The translations under genes and the position numbers were made by a program. Positions 7,879 to 16,700 of a DNA stretch of 53,824 bases are shown here, in pieces. Every line of letters starts with the position of its first letter. Positions within the stretch are counted from its first letter, which is position 1. The stretch spans positions 1 to 53,824 of the forward strand of contig NZ_JBMNPX010000019.1 in assembly GCF_050943825.1 (NCBI RefSeq), given 5' to 3'. The DNA comes from Pseudoflavonifractor sp050943825 (GTDB lineage Bacteria > Bacillota > Clostridia > Oscillospirales > Oscillospiraceae). Below the pieces are notes generated by a model. That model was not told the DNA's origin and did not search any database. It saw nothing but the letters and a program-made list of their open reading frames with translations.

Positions 7879-8217
7879 TACTTCTATGTTGGAAATTCTG
7901 CGACAGTTTACCAGTCCGCAGAACTTCTCACTCATGGATGCCAGTGTAGTCTGTTCCATCCCTTCCTTGACGGCATTCTCAATCCCGTGGTACGGGATTT
8001 CCAGCACTTTGCGGACATTCTATGCCACCGTGCAGGGACGGCCCTCGCAGAAATGAATCTCAACCAGAGAGGGGCCCCCTTTAGGTTCCAGTACGCTATA
8101 GATCAGATACAATGTGATTTGGGATGGATCGACACACAGCTGGGCACCGTGATAAGCCCTGCTTTTTTCAACGCGCTGAAAATGTTGCGGATTACAACCA
8201 GATCGCTGCCGGTACTT
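7849..8217 (-). pseudogene. Decayed gene of unknown function
   Basis: A 122-codon minus-strand frame with one internal stop (8020-8022) reads like protein on both sides: QITLYLIYSVLEPKGG before it and VLEIPYHGIENAVKEGME after it. No start codon or ribosome site is visible. I do not recognise the family. Its position next to a tRNA fragment suggests it is debris from an integrated element. Confidence 0.35.
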
Positions 8218-8312
8218 TTATGCTCTCTGCTGCCAGCCTGATGCTGAAGAAGGTATGCTCTGAGTGGAAAGATTGCGAACTGTTTCTTTGACTACGGACA
8301 GTCCACCTTAAC

Positions 8313-8357
8313 ACCGCCATTCAGTTCCTTATCGGAACACTGAAAGCGGTATTTTTT
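8313..8357 (+). terminator. Intrinsic terminator-like hairpin
   Basis: ACCGC (8313-8317) pairs with GCGGT (8346-8350), with further inner pairing of TTCAGT/ACTGAA and TTCC/GGAA. A run of six T's follows at 8352-8357. The gene it once served is not evident. Confidence 0.65.
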
Positions 8358-8427
8358 ATAGCCCCTCGTCTATCATTTTCATCAAACCATACACCGCAGT
8401 CCATGGGCAGAAAACTTACCACCTTGC

Positions 8428-8484
8428 GAGAGCGTACGGTTCGCATCCGTAAGGTCGACGGTTCGATCCCGTTCAGGTCCACCA
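8428..8484 (+). other. 3' fragment of a tRNA (probably Ala, CGC), likely attachment-site scar
   Basis: The segment has an anticodon arm TACGG-TTCGCAT-CCGTA, a T arm with loop TTCGATC, an acceptor 3' strand CAGGTCC, discriminator A and CCA. The 5' strand and D loop are missing: the sequence before about 8428 does not fit a tRNA. With U33 placed normally the anticodon is CGC (Ala), and U at position 70 fits the alanine G3-U70 pair. Site-specific integrases commonly duplicate tRNA 3' ends, so this is best read as an attachment-site remnant. The intact tRNA is not in the window. Confidence 0.75.
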
Positions 8485-8486
8485 AG

Positions 8487-8525
8487 ATAAGAGGACGCGG
8501 CTTTCGTCGTGTCCTCTTATTTTTG
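8487..8525 (+). terminator. Intrinsic terminator after the tRNA fragment
   Basis: ATAAGAGGAC (8487-8496) pairs with GTCCTCTTAT (8511-8520), followed by T's to 8524. It sits immediately after CCA, as a natural tRNA terminator would. Confidence 0.85.
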
Positions 8526-8597
8526 CTTAGTGCTATAAACTTCACCCAGACGCATTCCGATACAAGAAAAGAATTCCTCTCGAGCCTGTATTAAATC

Positions 8598-8634
8598 AGA
8601 GGGCCTGCGGCAAAGTGCCGCAGGCCCTCTTTAT
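8598..8634. terminator. Intrinsic terminator, possibly bidirectional
   Basis: A perfect 14-bp stem (8598-8611 with 8617-8630) and a 5-nt loop lie just after the stop of the minus-strand acetyltransferase gene. The plus-strand side ends in TTATTCTTTG; the minus-strand side has only a weak T tract. Confidence 0.75.
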
Positions 8635-8642
8635 TCTTTGCG

Positions 8643-9269
8643 TTAAAACAGCTGTCCGGGTAGTTTCAACTTCTCCTTCGGCGGAAAGCTTTTGTCAAAC
8701 TCCTCTGCCGCAGCTTCATCCACATAGTAGCCCTGCGGCGTATGGTAGACACCAGTGATGCCGTCCAGAAAGCCGGGTTGGAGTTCCTTGAGCAGAACAT
8801 AAGGAACAATCTCCTGCTCCTGCTCCCCGTGGTAGCGGATGCCCCGAGTCCCGGCCACTACAAAACCAGACTTGCCGTAGAAGTCGATGTTGCCCTCGAT
8901 GCACAGGGCCCCGGCCCCCAACTCCCTGGCCCGCTCCATGGAGTAGTCCAGCAGCTGTTTGCCCAGGCCCTTCCGCTGAAGGTCGGGGCGGATACTGATA
9001 GGGCCGAAGGTCATCATGGGGATATCCCGGCCATCATCAGCCACAATTTTGGCGTTCATATACATAATATGGCCAATGAGCTGCCCGTCCCGCTCCATAA
9101 CCAGGTCCAGTTCCGGAACAAAGGCGGGATCGCTTCGCAGCACGTGGACCACATAGTGCTCCAGACAGCCGGGGCGGTATACGTTCCAAAATGCCTCCCG
9201 GGTCAGGTTCTCTACAGCGGCATAGTCTGCCGGGGTTTCTCTGCGAATGATAATATTTTCTTCCTTCAT
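8643..9269 (-). CDS. GNAT-family N-acetyltransferase
   Basis: A 208-residue acetyltransferase of the GNAT superfamily, which transfers acetyl from acetyl-CoA to an amine. The acetyl-CoA pyrophosphate loop is RPDLQRKGLGKQLL (about residues 95-108), preceded by the beta-4 strand GPISI. It resembles the YhbS-like group, with a C-terminal extension (GYYVDEAAAEEF). The substrate is unknown. AGGAGG precedes the ATG at 9269. It is monocistronic, with a dyad in its upstream region and a hairpin at its end. Confidence 0.9.
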   Translation of the reverse strand: MKEENIIIRRETPADYAAVENLTREAFWNVYRPGCLEHYVVHVLRSDPAFVPELDLVMERDGQLIGHIMYMNAKIVADDGRDIPMMTFGPISIRPDLQRKGLGKQLLDYSMERARELGAGALCIEGNIDFYGKSGFVVAGTRGIRYHGEQEQEIVPYVLLKELQPGFLDGITGVYHTPQGYYVDEAAAEEFDKSFPPKEKLKLPGQLF

Positions 9270-9284
9270 GACTGTTTCCTCCTG

Positions 9285-9304
9285 AATATTGTTGATTCAA
9301 TATT
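9285..9304. promoter_or_regulatory. Small dyad upstream of the acetyltransferase gene
   Basis: AATATTG (9285-9291) and CAATATT (9298-9304) form a 7-bp inverted repeat with a 6-nt spacer, about 16 nt upstream of the start codon. A repressor site is possible; no regulator is adjacent. Confidence 0.35.
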
Positions 9305-9582
9305 GGGAGGCAAGAGAATGATGCTCTGGCCTCTGGTCAGGGCACAATCTCCAAGGCGTTGTTTCGTTTCAAACAGCATATCTCCTAGATTGAATTTCCG
9401 GCAGCACCGGTGTTGTCATGATACCATTTTTCCCTTCCGTTCACAAGTGCAGAAGACTGGTATCATTTAAAACCGTGCACAGCCAGTCACTTGTTTACTC
9501 CGACTGACAGTAAAAGTATTGCACATAGTATCCTCCAGGTACATCGCCTAACCTTAAGATTCGATAAGGTGAAGTCAATTCG

Positions 9583-9611
9583 TTGACAGTACTGTGACGA
9601 TTGGATATACT
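9583..9611 (+). promoter_or_regulatory. Near-consensus sigma-A promoter for the candidate RNA
   Basis: TTGACA at 9583-9588 and TATACT at 9606-9611 with a 17-nt spacer. This is one of the best promoters in the window, yet no start codon with a ribosome site follows before the T run at 9750. Confidence 0.75.
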
Positions 9612-9750
9612 GGGGCCGTCCATCGAAATATACAGTCCCTTTTCCGCCGGCAGCGAACCTTCAGGTGCGTTGCCTTTTGTTTCTTTTAAAGTTAGTATTT
9701 TCTAACTAAAACACAGCCTGCCACTACTGTATGATGGACGCTTCTTTTTT
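9612..9750 (+). ncRNA. Candidate structured non-coding RNA
   Basis: About 135 nt are enclosed by a long helix: 9617-9624 pairs with 9733-9740 (8 bp) and 9630-9636 pairs with 9726-9732 (7 bp), with a 5-nt bulge on the left side. Inside are two hairpins: 9649-9655 with 9668-9674 (GGCAGCG/CGTTGCC, with an inner ACC/GGT) and 9690-9695 with 9702-9707. The closing helix is followed by CTTCTTTTTT, so it can also act as a terminator. It does not match any riboswitch, SRP, tmRNA or RNase P signature I know. An alternative is a protein remnant: the minus strand is open from 9701 down to a stop at 9495, but has no usable start. The remaining spacer up to the hydrogenase gene shows nothing else. Confidence 0.5.
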
Positions 9751-9869
9751 CGCTGATTCCATAGCAATCGCAATCATGATTATCTGCCTCCCCATTTGCG
9801 GAAGTTACGTGCGAAATACGTGGTTACATTGTGCGTGGAGTGCAGAAAGAACAGCTAACAGAAAGGAAT

Positions 9870-11606
9870 GTGAGGAAACTGAAACATCTCCCCTTATCTG
9901 TCCGCGTCCCCATTGAAGCGGACAACCCCAGCATCGTACGTTGGGAAGAAAAGTGTATCCGGTGCGGCATGTGTAAGGAGGCCTGCACCAATCTGATGGG
10001 CGTGCACGGCACCTATACCCTGGAGGAAACCGGCGGGAAAGCGGTCTGTATTTACTGTGGGCAGTGCGCCAATGTCTGTCCGGTGGACAGCATTACCGAG
10101 CGGGACGAGTGCCCTCAGGTGCGTCAGGCTGTGGCAGACCCCAACAAGGTTGTGGTGGTCAGCACCTCCCCGGCGGTCCGCGCCTCTCTGGGCGAGGAAT
10201 TCGGTATGGAGTCCGGCGCCTTTGTAGAGGGAAAAATGGTGGCGCTGCTCCGTGCTCTGGGCGCCGACTATGTGCTGGACACCAATTTTGCCGCCGACCT
10301 TACCATTGTGGAGGAGGCAAACGAGCTGGTTCGCCGGGTGACCCAGGGGGATCGCCCTCTTCCTCAGTTCACCAGCTGCTGCCCCGGCTGGGTACATTTT
10401 GCGGAGATCTATGCCCCTGAGCTGCTGCCCCACCTCTCTACCGCCAAAAGCCCCATCGGCATGCAGGGCCCCACCGTTAAGACCTATTTTGCCCAAAAGA
10501 TGGGATTGGACCCGCGGCAGATCGTCCATGTGGCCCTGACGCCGTGTACGGCCAAGAAGTTTGAAATTCGCCGGGAGGAGATGCACGCCGCTGCCGACTA
10601 CCATGGTGTGGAGGGAATGCGGGACACCGATCAGGTGATCACCACCCGTGAGCTGGCCCGGTGGGCCAGGGCGGAGGGCATTGACTGGAGCGCTCTGGAG
10701 GATTCCTCCTATGACTCTCTGATGGGCAAGGCATCGGGCGCCGGTGTCATTTTCGGCAACACCGGCGGCGTAATGGAGGCTGCCCTCCGTACCGCCTATG
10801 AATATCTGACCGGCCGGAAGGCGCCGGACAGCCTGCTCCAGCTCAATCCCGTCAGAGGGTATGAAGGCGTGCGTGAGGCCCAGGTGAACATCGGGGATCT
10901 GACGCTGCAGGTGGCCGTTATTTACGGCACCGCCAGAGCCCGGGCGTTTCTGGCAGAGATGAAGCAGAGCGGAAAGCAGTACCACTTCGTGGAGGTCATG
11001 GCCTGTCCTGGCGGCTGCATCGGCGGCGGCGGACAGCCCAAGGACCTGATGAAAAATGCCGATGAGACCCGTAAAAACCGCATTGCAGCTCTGTACCGCC
11101 GGGATGGCTCCATGGCGCTGCGCACCAGCCATGAAAATCCGGAAATCAAAGAGGTCTATGCGGACTTCTACGGCCACCCTCTCAGCGAACAGGCGGAGAA
11201 GATGCTCCACACCACCTATCAGGACCGGAGCGGCCTCATAAAGAAGGCGGAAGCGCCCCATGCTGCCAAGTGGATTTGTGGAATCTGCGGCTATGTCTAT
11301 GATGAGGCAGAGGAGGACGCCCCCTTTGCCTCCCTGCCCGAGGATTGGGTATGTCCCCTGTGCCATGCCTCCAAGCAGGTCTTCTCTCAGGTGCAGCAGA
11401 CCTCAGCTCCCATTGTAACCGCCGAGGAAATGGAACCCGCTCCGGAACAGCCCTCCGGCACAGAGACCGTGGGCGGAATATCTGGCCCTGTAAGCAAGTG
11501 GAAATGCAAAATCTGCGGCTATATCTACGAGGGTGAGACCCTGCCCGAAGATTTTACCTGTCCCCTCTGTAAGCAGCCCGCCTCCGCCTTTGAGCGGCTC
11601 GGATAA
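9870..11606 (+). CDS. [FeFe] hydrogenase with two C-terminal rubredoxin domains
   Basis: An iron-only hydrogenase catalysing reversible proton reduction with low-potential electrons. An N-terminal two-[4Fe-4S] ferredoxin domain (CIRCGMCKEAC, CIYCGQCANVCP) leads to the H-cluster domain. All three signatures are present: TSCCPGW (first Cys near residue 170), TPCTAKKFE (Cys near 226) and MACPGGCIGGGGQP (Cys near 379 and 383). After these come two rubredoxin modules, CGICGYVYDE...CPLCHAS and CKICGYIYEG...CPLCKQP, the second very short. The Fe-S wiring suggests electrons are exchanged with rubredoxin partners or oxygen and peroxide reductases; this is inference. No signal peptide, so cytosolic. 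The start is uncertain: GTG at 9870 has AAAGGA close by, GTG at 9831 and 9840 are alternatives, and no ATG is available. No maturation genes are nearby. Confidence 0.9.
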   Translation: MRKLKHLPLSVRVPIEADNPSIVRWEEKCIRCGMCKEACTNLMGVHGTYTLEETGGKAVCIYCGQCANVCPVDSITERDECPQVRQAVADPNKVVVVSTSPAVRASLGEEFGMESGAFVEGKMVALLRALGADYVLDTNFAADLTIVEEANELVRRVTQGDRPLPQFTSCCPGWVHFAEIYAPELLPHLSTAKSPIGMQGPTVKTYFAQKMGLDPRQIVHVALTPCTAKKFEIRREEMHAAADYHGVEGMRDTDQVITTRELARWARAEGIDWSALEDSSYDSLMGKASGAGVIFGNTGGVMEAALRTAYEYLTGRKAPDSLLQLNPVRGYEGVREAQVNIGDLTLQVAVIYGTARARAFLAEMKQSGKQYHFVEVMACPGGCIGGGGQPKDLMKNADETRKNRIAALYRRDGSMALRTSHENPEIKEVYADFYGHPLSEQAEKMLHTTYQDRSGLIKKAEAPHAAKWICGICGYVYDEAEEDAPFASLPEDWVCPLCHASKQVFSQVQQTSAPIVTAEEMEPAPEQPSGTETVGGISGPVSKWKCKICGYIYEGETLPEDFTCPLCKQPASAFERLG

Positions 11607-11685
11607 ATTTCCCGTACCAACTCCAGTTCCCACTGGCAGCTGCCATTGAGAAGTGCCAAAAAGGACAATACCATTTGCGTTCTGG

Positions 11686-11720
11686 AAAACGCCGCAGGAA
11701 AATCTGCGGCGTTTTCTGCT
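11686..11720 (+). terminator. Intrinsic terminator of the hydrogenase gene
   Basis: AAAACGCCGCAG (11686-11697) pairs perfectly with CTGCGGCGTTTT (11704-11715) around a 6-nt loop, followed by CTGCTT. It lies 80 nt after the stop. Confidence 0.8.
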
Positions 11721-11839
11721 TATTCCCGTCAAATGTGGCTCTATTGCTTTCATGCCTGACATTGCCTCACTGAAAACTGTGGAAACACCATTGAATTTCA
11801 CCTGTCACTGTGATCTGATTCATAATTTTCAAAATATAA

Positions 11840-11868
11840 TTGCGTGCGCACGCACTTTGCTGTATGAT
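11840..11868 (+). promoter_or_regulatory. Promoter with palindromic operator for the MarR-MATE operon
   Basis: TTGCGT at 11840-11845 and TATGAT at 11863-11868 are 17 nt apart. A perfect 14-bp palindrome (TGCGTGCGCACGCA, 11841-11854) covers the -35 box, as expected for autorepression by the MarR protein encoded next. Confidence 0.7.
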
Positions 11869-11889
11869 AAATACTTGGAGGCGAAAAAC

Positions 11890-12342
11890 ATGAAGCTATT
11901 GAAGTGGCTGTCTGTGGCGGACCGGTTTGCCAAAGCATATCTGGATGAACGGCTGGCTCCTCTGGGCATCAACAGCAGCCAGCATATTTACCTTTTAAAA
12001 GTATGCGACCATCCCGGGATTTCTCAGGATTCCCTGCTGGACAGTGTATATATCCACCCCAGCAATATGGTGCGCATGGTCGCATCACTGGAGAAAAAGG
12101 GCTTTTTAACCCGGACTCCCTGTGAACAGGACAAGAGAACCTGGCAGCTCTACCCAACACAGCGTGCGCTGGATATCAGCGGGCAGATTCGGGCCGCCTG
12201 CGCCGAGACCGAGCGTGCTTTGATGGATGGCCTTTCTCCTGAGACCCAGGCCGAGTTCCAGGCTGTTCTGGCCGGAGTTGGCAGGAGAATGGCAGAGGCT
12301 CAGGGTGTTGTCCGGAAGGGGGATGAGTTTGATGAGCGATAA
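11890..12342 (+). CDS. MarR-family transcriptional regulator
   Basis: A 150-residue winged-helix regulator. The helix-turn-helix is in ISQDSLLDSVYIHPSNMVRM and the wing in GFLTRTPCEQDKRTW, where the conserved D-x-R of MarR is seen as DKR. The ATG at 11890 follows GGAGG; upstream in-frame starts would lie in the promoter. Its stop overlaps the MATE start by 11 nt, so it very probably represses the efflux gene and itself through the palindrome upstream and is released by a substrate of the pump. Confidence 0.88.
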   Translation: MKLLKWLSVADRFAKAYLDERLAPLGINSSQHIYLLKVCDHPGISQDSLLDSVYIHPSNMVRMVASLEKKGFLTRTPCEQDKRTWQLYPTQRALDISGQIRAACAETERALMDGLSPETQAEFQAVLAGVGRRMAEAQGVVRKGDEFDER

Positions 12343-13696
12343 TCCCCTTGCAAACGAAAAAATCTCCAAGCTGTTGAGAGGCTTTGCAATTCCAAGTATT
12401 ACAGCCACTCTGGTCAGCTCTCTCTATAATATTGTGGACCAGATCTTTATCGGGCAGGGGGTCGGCTATCTGGGCAATGCCGCTACCAATGTGTCCTATC
12501 CCCTCTCCACCATCTGTCTGGCGATCTCACTGCTGCTGGGAATCGGCAGCGCCTCCAGATTCTCCATCTATCTTGGAAAGAACGAACCGGAGCGGGCCGC
12601 GCAGCTGGTGGGAAATGGCGTCGTTCTGATGGCCGGAGCCGGAATTCTTTACTTTATTCTGGGGGAGAGCTTTCTGACACCCCTTCTGCGGTTATTCGGG
12701 GCCACCGAAGAAGTCATGCCCTTTGCCCGACAATATTCGGAGATTATTTTGCTGGGAATGCCCTTTCTCATTCTGACCAACGGTATCAGCAACCTGATCC
12801 GTGCAGACGGCAGCCCCAAATATTCCATGCTGTGTATGCTGGCCGGCGCCGTAGTCAACACCATTTTGGATCCCATATTTATCTTTGTTCTGGACTGGAG
12901 CGTATTCGGAGCAGCTCTGGCCACAATTCTGGGACAGTTCCTCTCCTTTTTTCTCGCCCTGCGCTATCTGTGGCGTTTCCGCACAGTGATGCTGACCAGG
13001 GCCTGTTTCCGCCTGAAGCCACGGGACAATCTGCGCACGCTCTACATGGGCATCAGCAGCTGTATCAACCAGATTGCCATCACCATGGTCCAGATCGTGC
13101 TCAATAATTCCCTGGCCTACTATGGCGCCCGCTCCATATACGGGGAAGACATCCCCCTGGCCGCCTGCGGCATTGTAATGAAAACAAACGCCATCCTGCT
13201 TGCCATTATCGTGGGTATCTCCCAAGGCGTACAGCCCATTATCGGCTTTAATTTTGGCGCCGGGAAATACGACCGGGTACGACAGGCATACCGTTTGGCT
13301 ATTCAATGGAATTTTGTTGTATCCGCCGTTGGCTTCTGCCTGTTTCAATTTTTCCCCACCCCGATTATCTCTCTCTTTGGTAAGGGAGAACCCCTTTATA
13401 TCGAGTTCGCCGTTCTGTTTATGAGGACTTTCCTCTTTATGGTGCTGGTCAACGGCGTCCAGCTGCTCTCCTCCAACTTCTTTACCGCCATCGGGAAAGC
13501 GCTCAAGGGTCTTCTGCTCTCATTGACCCGACAGGTCTTCTTTCTGATTCCTCTGGTCCTCCTGCTTCCCCTGCGCTTTGGTATCTTTGGTGTACTGCTG
13601 GCTGGTCCTATCGCAGATTTCATTGCATTTGTGGTCTCCATTCTCCTTGTGTCCAGAGAATTCAGAATACTGAACGGTCAGATGCAAACATGCTGA
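12332..13696 (+). CDS. MATE-family efflux transporter
   Basis: A membrane antiporter of about 454 residues and 12 predicted helices, expelling drugs or metabolites using a sodium or proton gradient. Typical MATE features are the N-terminal PSITATLVSSLYNIVDQIFIG segment, a loop with IRADGSPKYSM between helices of the first half, and the repeated arrangement in the second half with GVQPIIGFNFGAG. ATGs at 12323 and 12332 are both in frame; the second has better spacing from AAGGGGG. It overlaps the MarR stop and ends at a strong terminator. Confidence 0.92.
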   Translation: MSDNPLANEKISKLLRGFAIPSITATLVSSLYNIVDQIFIGQGVGYLGNAATNVSYPLSTICLAISLLLGIGSASRFSIYLGKNEPERAAQLVGNGVVLMAGAGILYFILGESFLTPLLRLFGATEEVMPFARQYSEIILLGMPFLILTNGISNLIRADGSPKYSMLCMLAGAVVNTILDPIFIFVLDWSVFGAALATILGQFLSFFLALRYLWRFRTVMLTRACFRLKPRDNLRTLYMGISSCINQIAITMVQIVLNNSLAYYGARSIYGEDIPLAACGIVMKTNAILLAIIVGISQGVQPIIGFNFGAGKYDRVRQAYRLAIQWNFVVSAVGFCLFQFFPTPIISLFGKGEPLYIEFAVLFMRTFLFMVLVNGVQLLSSNFFTAIGKALKGLLLSLTRQVFFLIPLVLLLPLRFGIFGVLLAGPIADFIAFVVSILLVSREFRILNGQMQTC

Positions 13697-13715
13697 CTGG
13701 TGATATCTTTCATGC

Positions 13716-13750
13716 AAAAATGCCCGGAGCAGAAGCTCCGGGCATTTTTA
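13716..13750. terminator. Bidirectional intrinsic terminator
   Basis: AAAAATGCCCGGAGC (13716-13730) pairs with GCTCCGGGCATTTTT (13735-13749) around AGAA. It has A/T tails on both strands and lies between the convergent MATE and subtilase genes. Confidence 0.9.
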
Positions 13751-13759
13751 TACCTGTTT

Positions 13760-16700
13760 TTATTTGCTGCTCAGAGACCCAATCCACCGCTGGAGGATGG
13801 CTGCAGCCTCCGACCGGGCAGCTGTACCCGAGGGGTCCAGAAGGCTCTCCGCTCTGCCGTTTATGACGCCGGTATCTACGGCCCAGGCCATCGCCGCACA
13901 GGCCCAGTCGGAGACACTGCCGTTGTCTCCATAGGCCTCCAGGACGGTGTCATCCGTCTCCGGCGTACCACCGCTCCGGTATTCGGCATAGCGGAAGAGA
14001 ATGGCCGCCAGCTGTTCCCGGGTGACCGGGTCCTCAGGGCCAAAGATGCCCTCGCCGTAGCCGTTCATCACGCCGCTGGTCTGAGCCCAATTTACAGCAT
14101 CGGCGTAGTAGGCGTCCTCAGCCACGTCCGCAAAGCCCGCCTGTCCGGCACCGGTTTCCGGCTCTCCCTCCAGGCGGTAGAGCATGACGGCAATCATGCC
14201 CCGGGTGACTGTGCCCTCCGGGAGGAACGCGCTGCCGCTTCCCTCCATAATACCCGCGGCGCAGACGTATCCCACCGCATCATAGTACCAGTCGGTCTCC
14301 GATACGTCGGCAAAGGGATTGAGCCAGGGCTCACTGGTAAGGACGATAAGTCCCGCGGCGTCAGTCTCCGCTGTCAGGGTGGCGGCCAGAGGGTCCCAGC
14401 TGGTCTCCAGCGCCGTCATGGTGCCGTCCTCCGCCAGCAGGGCCATGCCCGGCACTGCCGGGGATGTATCCTCCGGTGTCCAGGGCAGGGTCAGGATGGC
14501 GGGAGCGGGCAGCGTCTCCAGGGCGCTGCCTCCGGCCGAGACGGCAAAGGTATACACCGTCCCCCCGGCCACGGCGTTCTGCTGGGCAGCGTTCAGATTC
14601 TCCGCCGGGCAGAGCGCCACCGTCAGAGCCTCCTCCCCGGCAGTCTCAGCCAGGCTGGCCAACAGCTCCGGGGAAAGTGCGGCGCTCCCCGACGGCAGGC
14701 GGATGGTCACGCCCTTGGTCAGGGCCGCCGCGTCCGTGCCGTTCAGAGAGACCGCCTCTGCCCCCTCCACGCCGGACAGATCCAAGAGAGCCTCCCCTGC
14801 CGCCAGCTTGTCCAGCTGTTCTTCATCAAAGGTGAGGGCCGCTGTACCGTCGGTCAGGGCATAGCGGAAAGCGCCGTCCTGGGATTCCAGCAGCTCCAGG
14901 TCGGGCTCCTTGGCCGGAGTACCTCCGCCGCCGGAGCCTCCGCCGCTGCTGCCGCCTCCTCCGGTACTTCCGCCTCCGCCGCCCGTCCCCGGGTCAGGGG
15001 TCACGGGGGTAGTGTCGGCAATGGTGACGGTCAGCGCCGCTTGCTTCGCCGCCTCAGTGCGGCCGTTATCAAAGGTGAATGTCAGGGTGTGCGCTCCCTT
15101 GCCCAGCCTGCTCAGCAGGGCATGGGTGAGGATAATGGCGCTGTCCGTCAGAATGTAGTCTGTCCCGGCGGCCAGCACAGTCTCCCCCGCCGCCGCCCCG
15201 GTGAGCTGGTTCCCGTACAGGCTCAGCCCCACGGTCACACCGCCGGTCTGGGTGTACAGGTCATAGGAGGCAGAGGATTGCTCCAGCTTGGCGTCGCTCA
15301 CCGGCAGGGCTGCCACGGTCACGCTCACCGTCACGTCGCCGCTCTTCTCATCCCCACTGACGCCATGGAGTGTAAAGGTCACCGTCTGCCCGGCGGCTCC
15401 CGCGGTGGGCGTATAGGTCAGTGTATTGCCCGCCAGCTCCGCTGTGCCCAGCTCAGGAGCCGCAGAGAGCGCATAGGTCTCGGCATTGGTGAACCAGCCG
15501 GACACGTCCGCCGTATAGGGCTGAACTGCGGTCAGGCCGTCCAGGGAGGCGGGGGTGGCGGAGCCAGTTTGGCTCTCCTGCCCTTCGGCCACCGCCGGAG
15601 GCTCGGGCACAGGGGTTGTCTGCTCCGACCAGCCCGCGTAGAGTGTCACAGCTCCCACGCTGCCCGCCGGAATGGCGGTCACAGGCGCTCCGGCGCAGCC
15701 CTCCGTCAGGTACCAGCCGGTAAAGTCGTACCCCTCCCGGGCCGGGGTGGGCAGGACCACCTGGTCCCCCTTGCCAATCTGATAGGCAGACGACCATGTA
15801 CCCTCAGCGGGAAGGGTTCCTCCGCCGCAGTCATAGGTGATGGTCTGGTCAGCTGTCAACGCCTGGACAAAGGCCGCCGCCGAGAGGTAACCCCAGCCGT
15901 AGCTGGTGTCGTACCCCGCCTCGCCGCCGTCTGTCACGCTGGCCTTCAGCAGGGTGCGGAAGCCGTCGTTATCGATGGCCTTGTCCACCTGCTTGGCCAG
16001 GGCGGCCATAGCGGACACCATGGGGGTGGACATGGAGGTACCGGTGTCCGAGCGGTAGCTGTTTTCCGCTTCATAGCCGATGTTGTAGATACTCACTGCC
16101 GGGGCGGTGAGGAACACGCTGTCGTTTCTCTGGGTGTTTGCATACAGCGTGCCGTTCTCCCCCACGCCGCCCACGCCGGTGACGCAGTCAAAGGCGGCGG
16201 GATAGCGGTAGGCGGTGCTGTTGTCGTTGCCTGCGGCGGCCACCAGAATGATGCCCTGGTCTGCCGCTCTCTCAAGGGGCTCCTTCAGGACGGCCAGGCT
16301 GTCGGCATTGGTGCCGCCGAAACTCATATTGATAACGTCCACATCCTGGTCAATGGCGTACTCGATGGCGCTGAGAATGGTGGAGACGCTGCCGCTTCCG
16401 GTGGTGCCGCTGTCTTTTGATGCAAAGCAGCGCAGCACCAGCAGCTCCGCCCCGTCGGCCAGGCTGGCCACGCCCACGCTGTTGTCCGTCTGGGCGGCCA
16501 GGATTCCCGACACCAGACTGCCGTGGCCGGTGGTGTCCGTCCAATCGGTGATATCTACACTGCCCTCAGTAGCCAGGAAGTTGCAGCCTGTGATATTGGT
16601 GTAGTTCAGGTCCTCGTGGCCTTTCACCAGGCCGGAGTCGATGACCGCCACGGTGACGCCGCTGCCGTCCAGGCCGGAGGCCCACACCTCATCCATGCCC

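Noticed and set aside
9301..9480. Possible small genes after the acetyltransferase start
   Set aside because: Open frames here are short, lack ribosome sites and show no protein-like sequence.
9612..9750. Riboswitch controlling the hydrogenase
   Set aside because: No known ligand-core sequence is seen, and the T run ends about 120 nt before the likely start codon. It is kept as an unassigned RNA.
14910..14990. Gly/Ser codon repeats in the protease gene as a possible repeat array
   Set aside because: It is an ordinary low-complexity linker between domains, not a CRISPR or tandem DNA repeat.
13700..16420. A 906-codon plus-strand open frame over the protease gene
   Set aside because: The minus strand holds an intact S8 triad and SLH repeats; the plus-strand product has no recognisable protein character.
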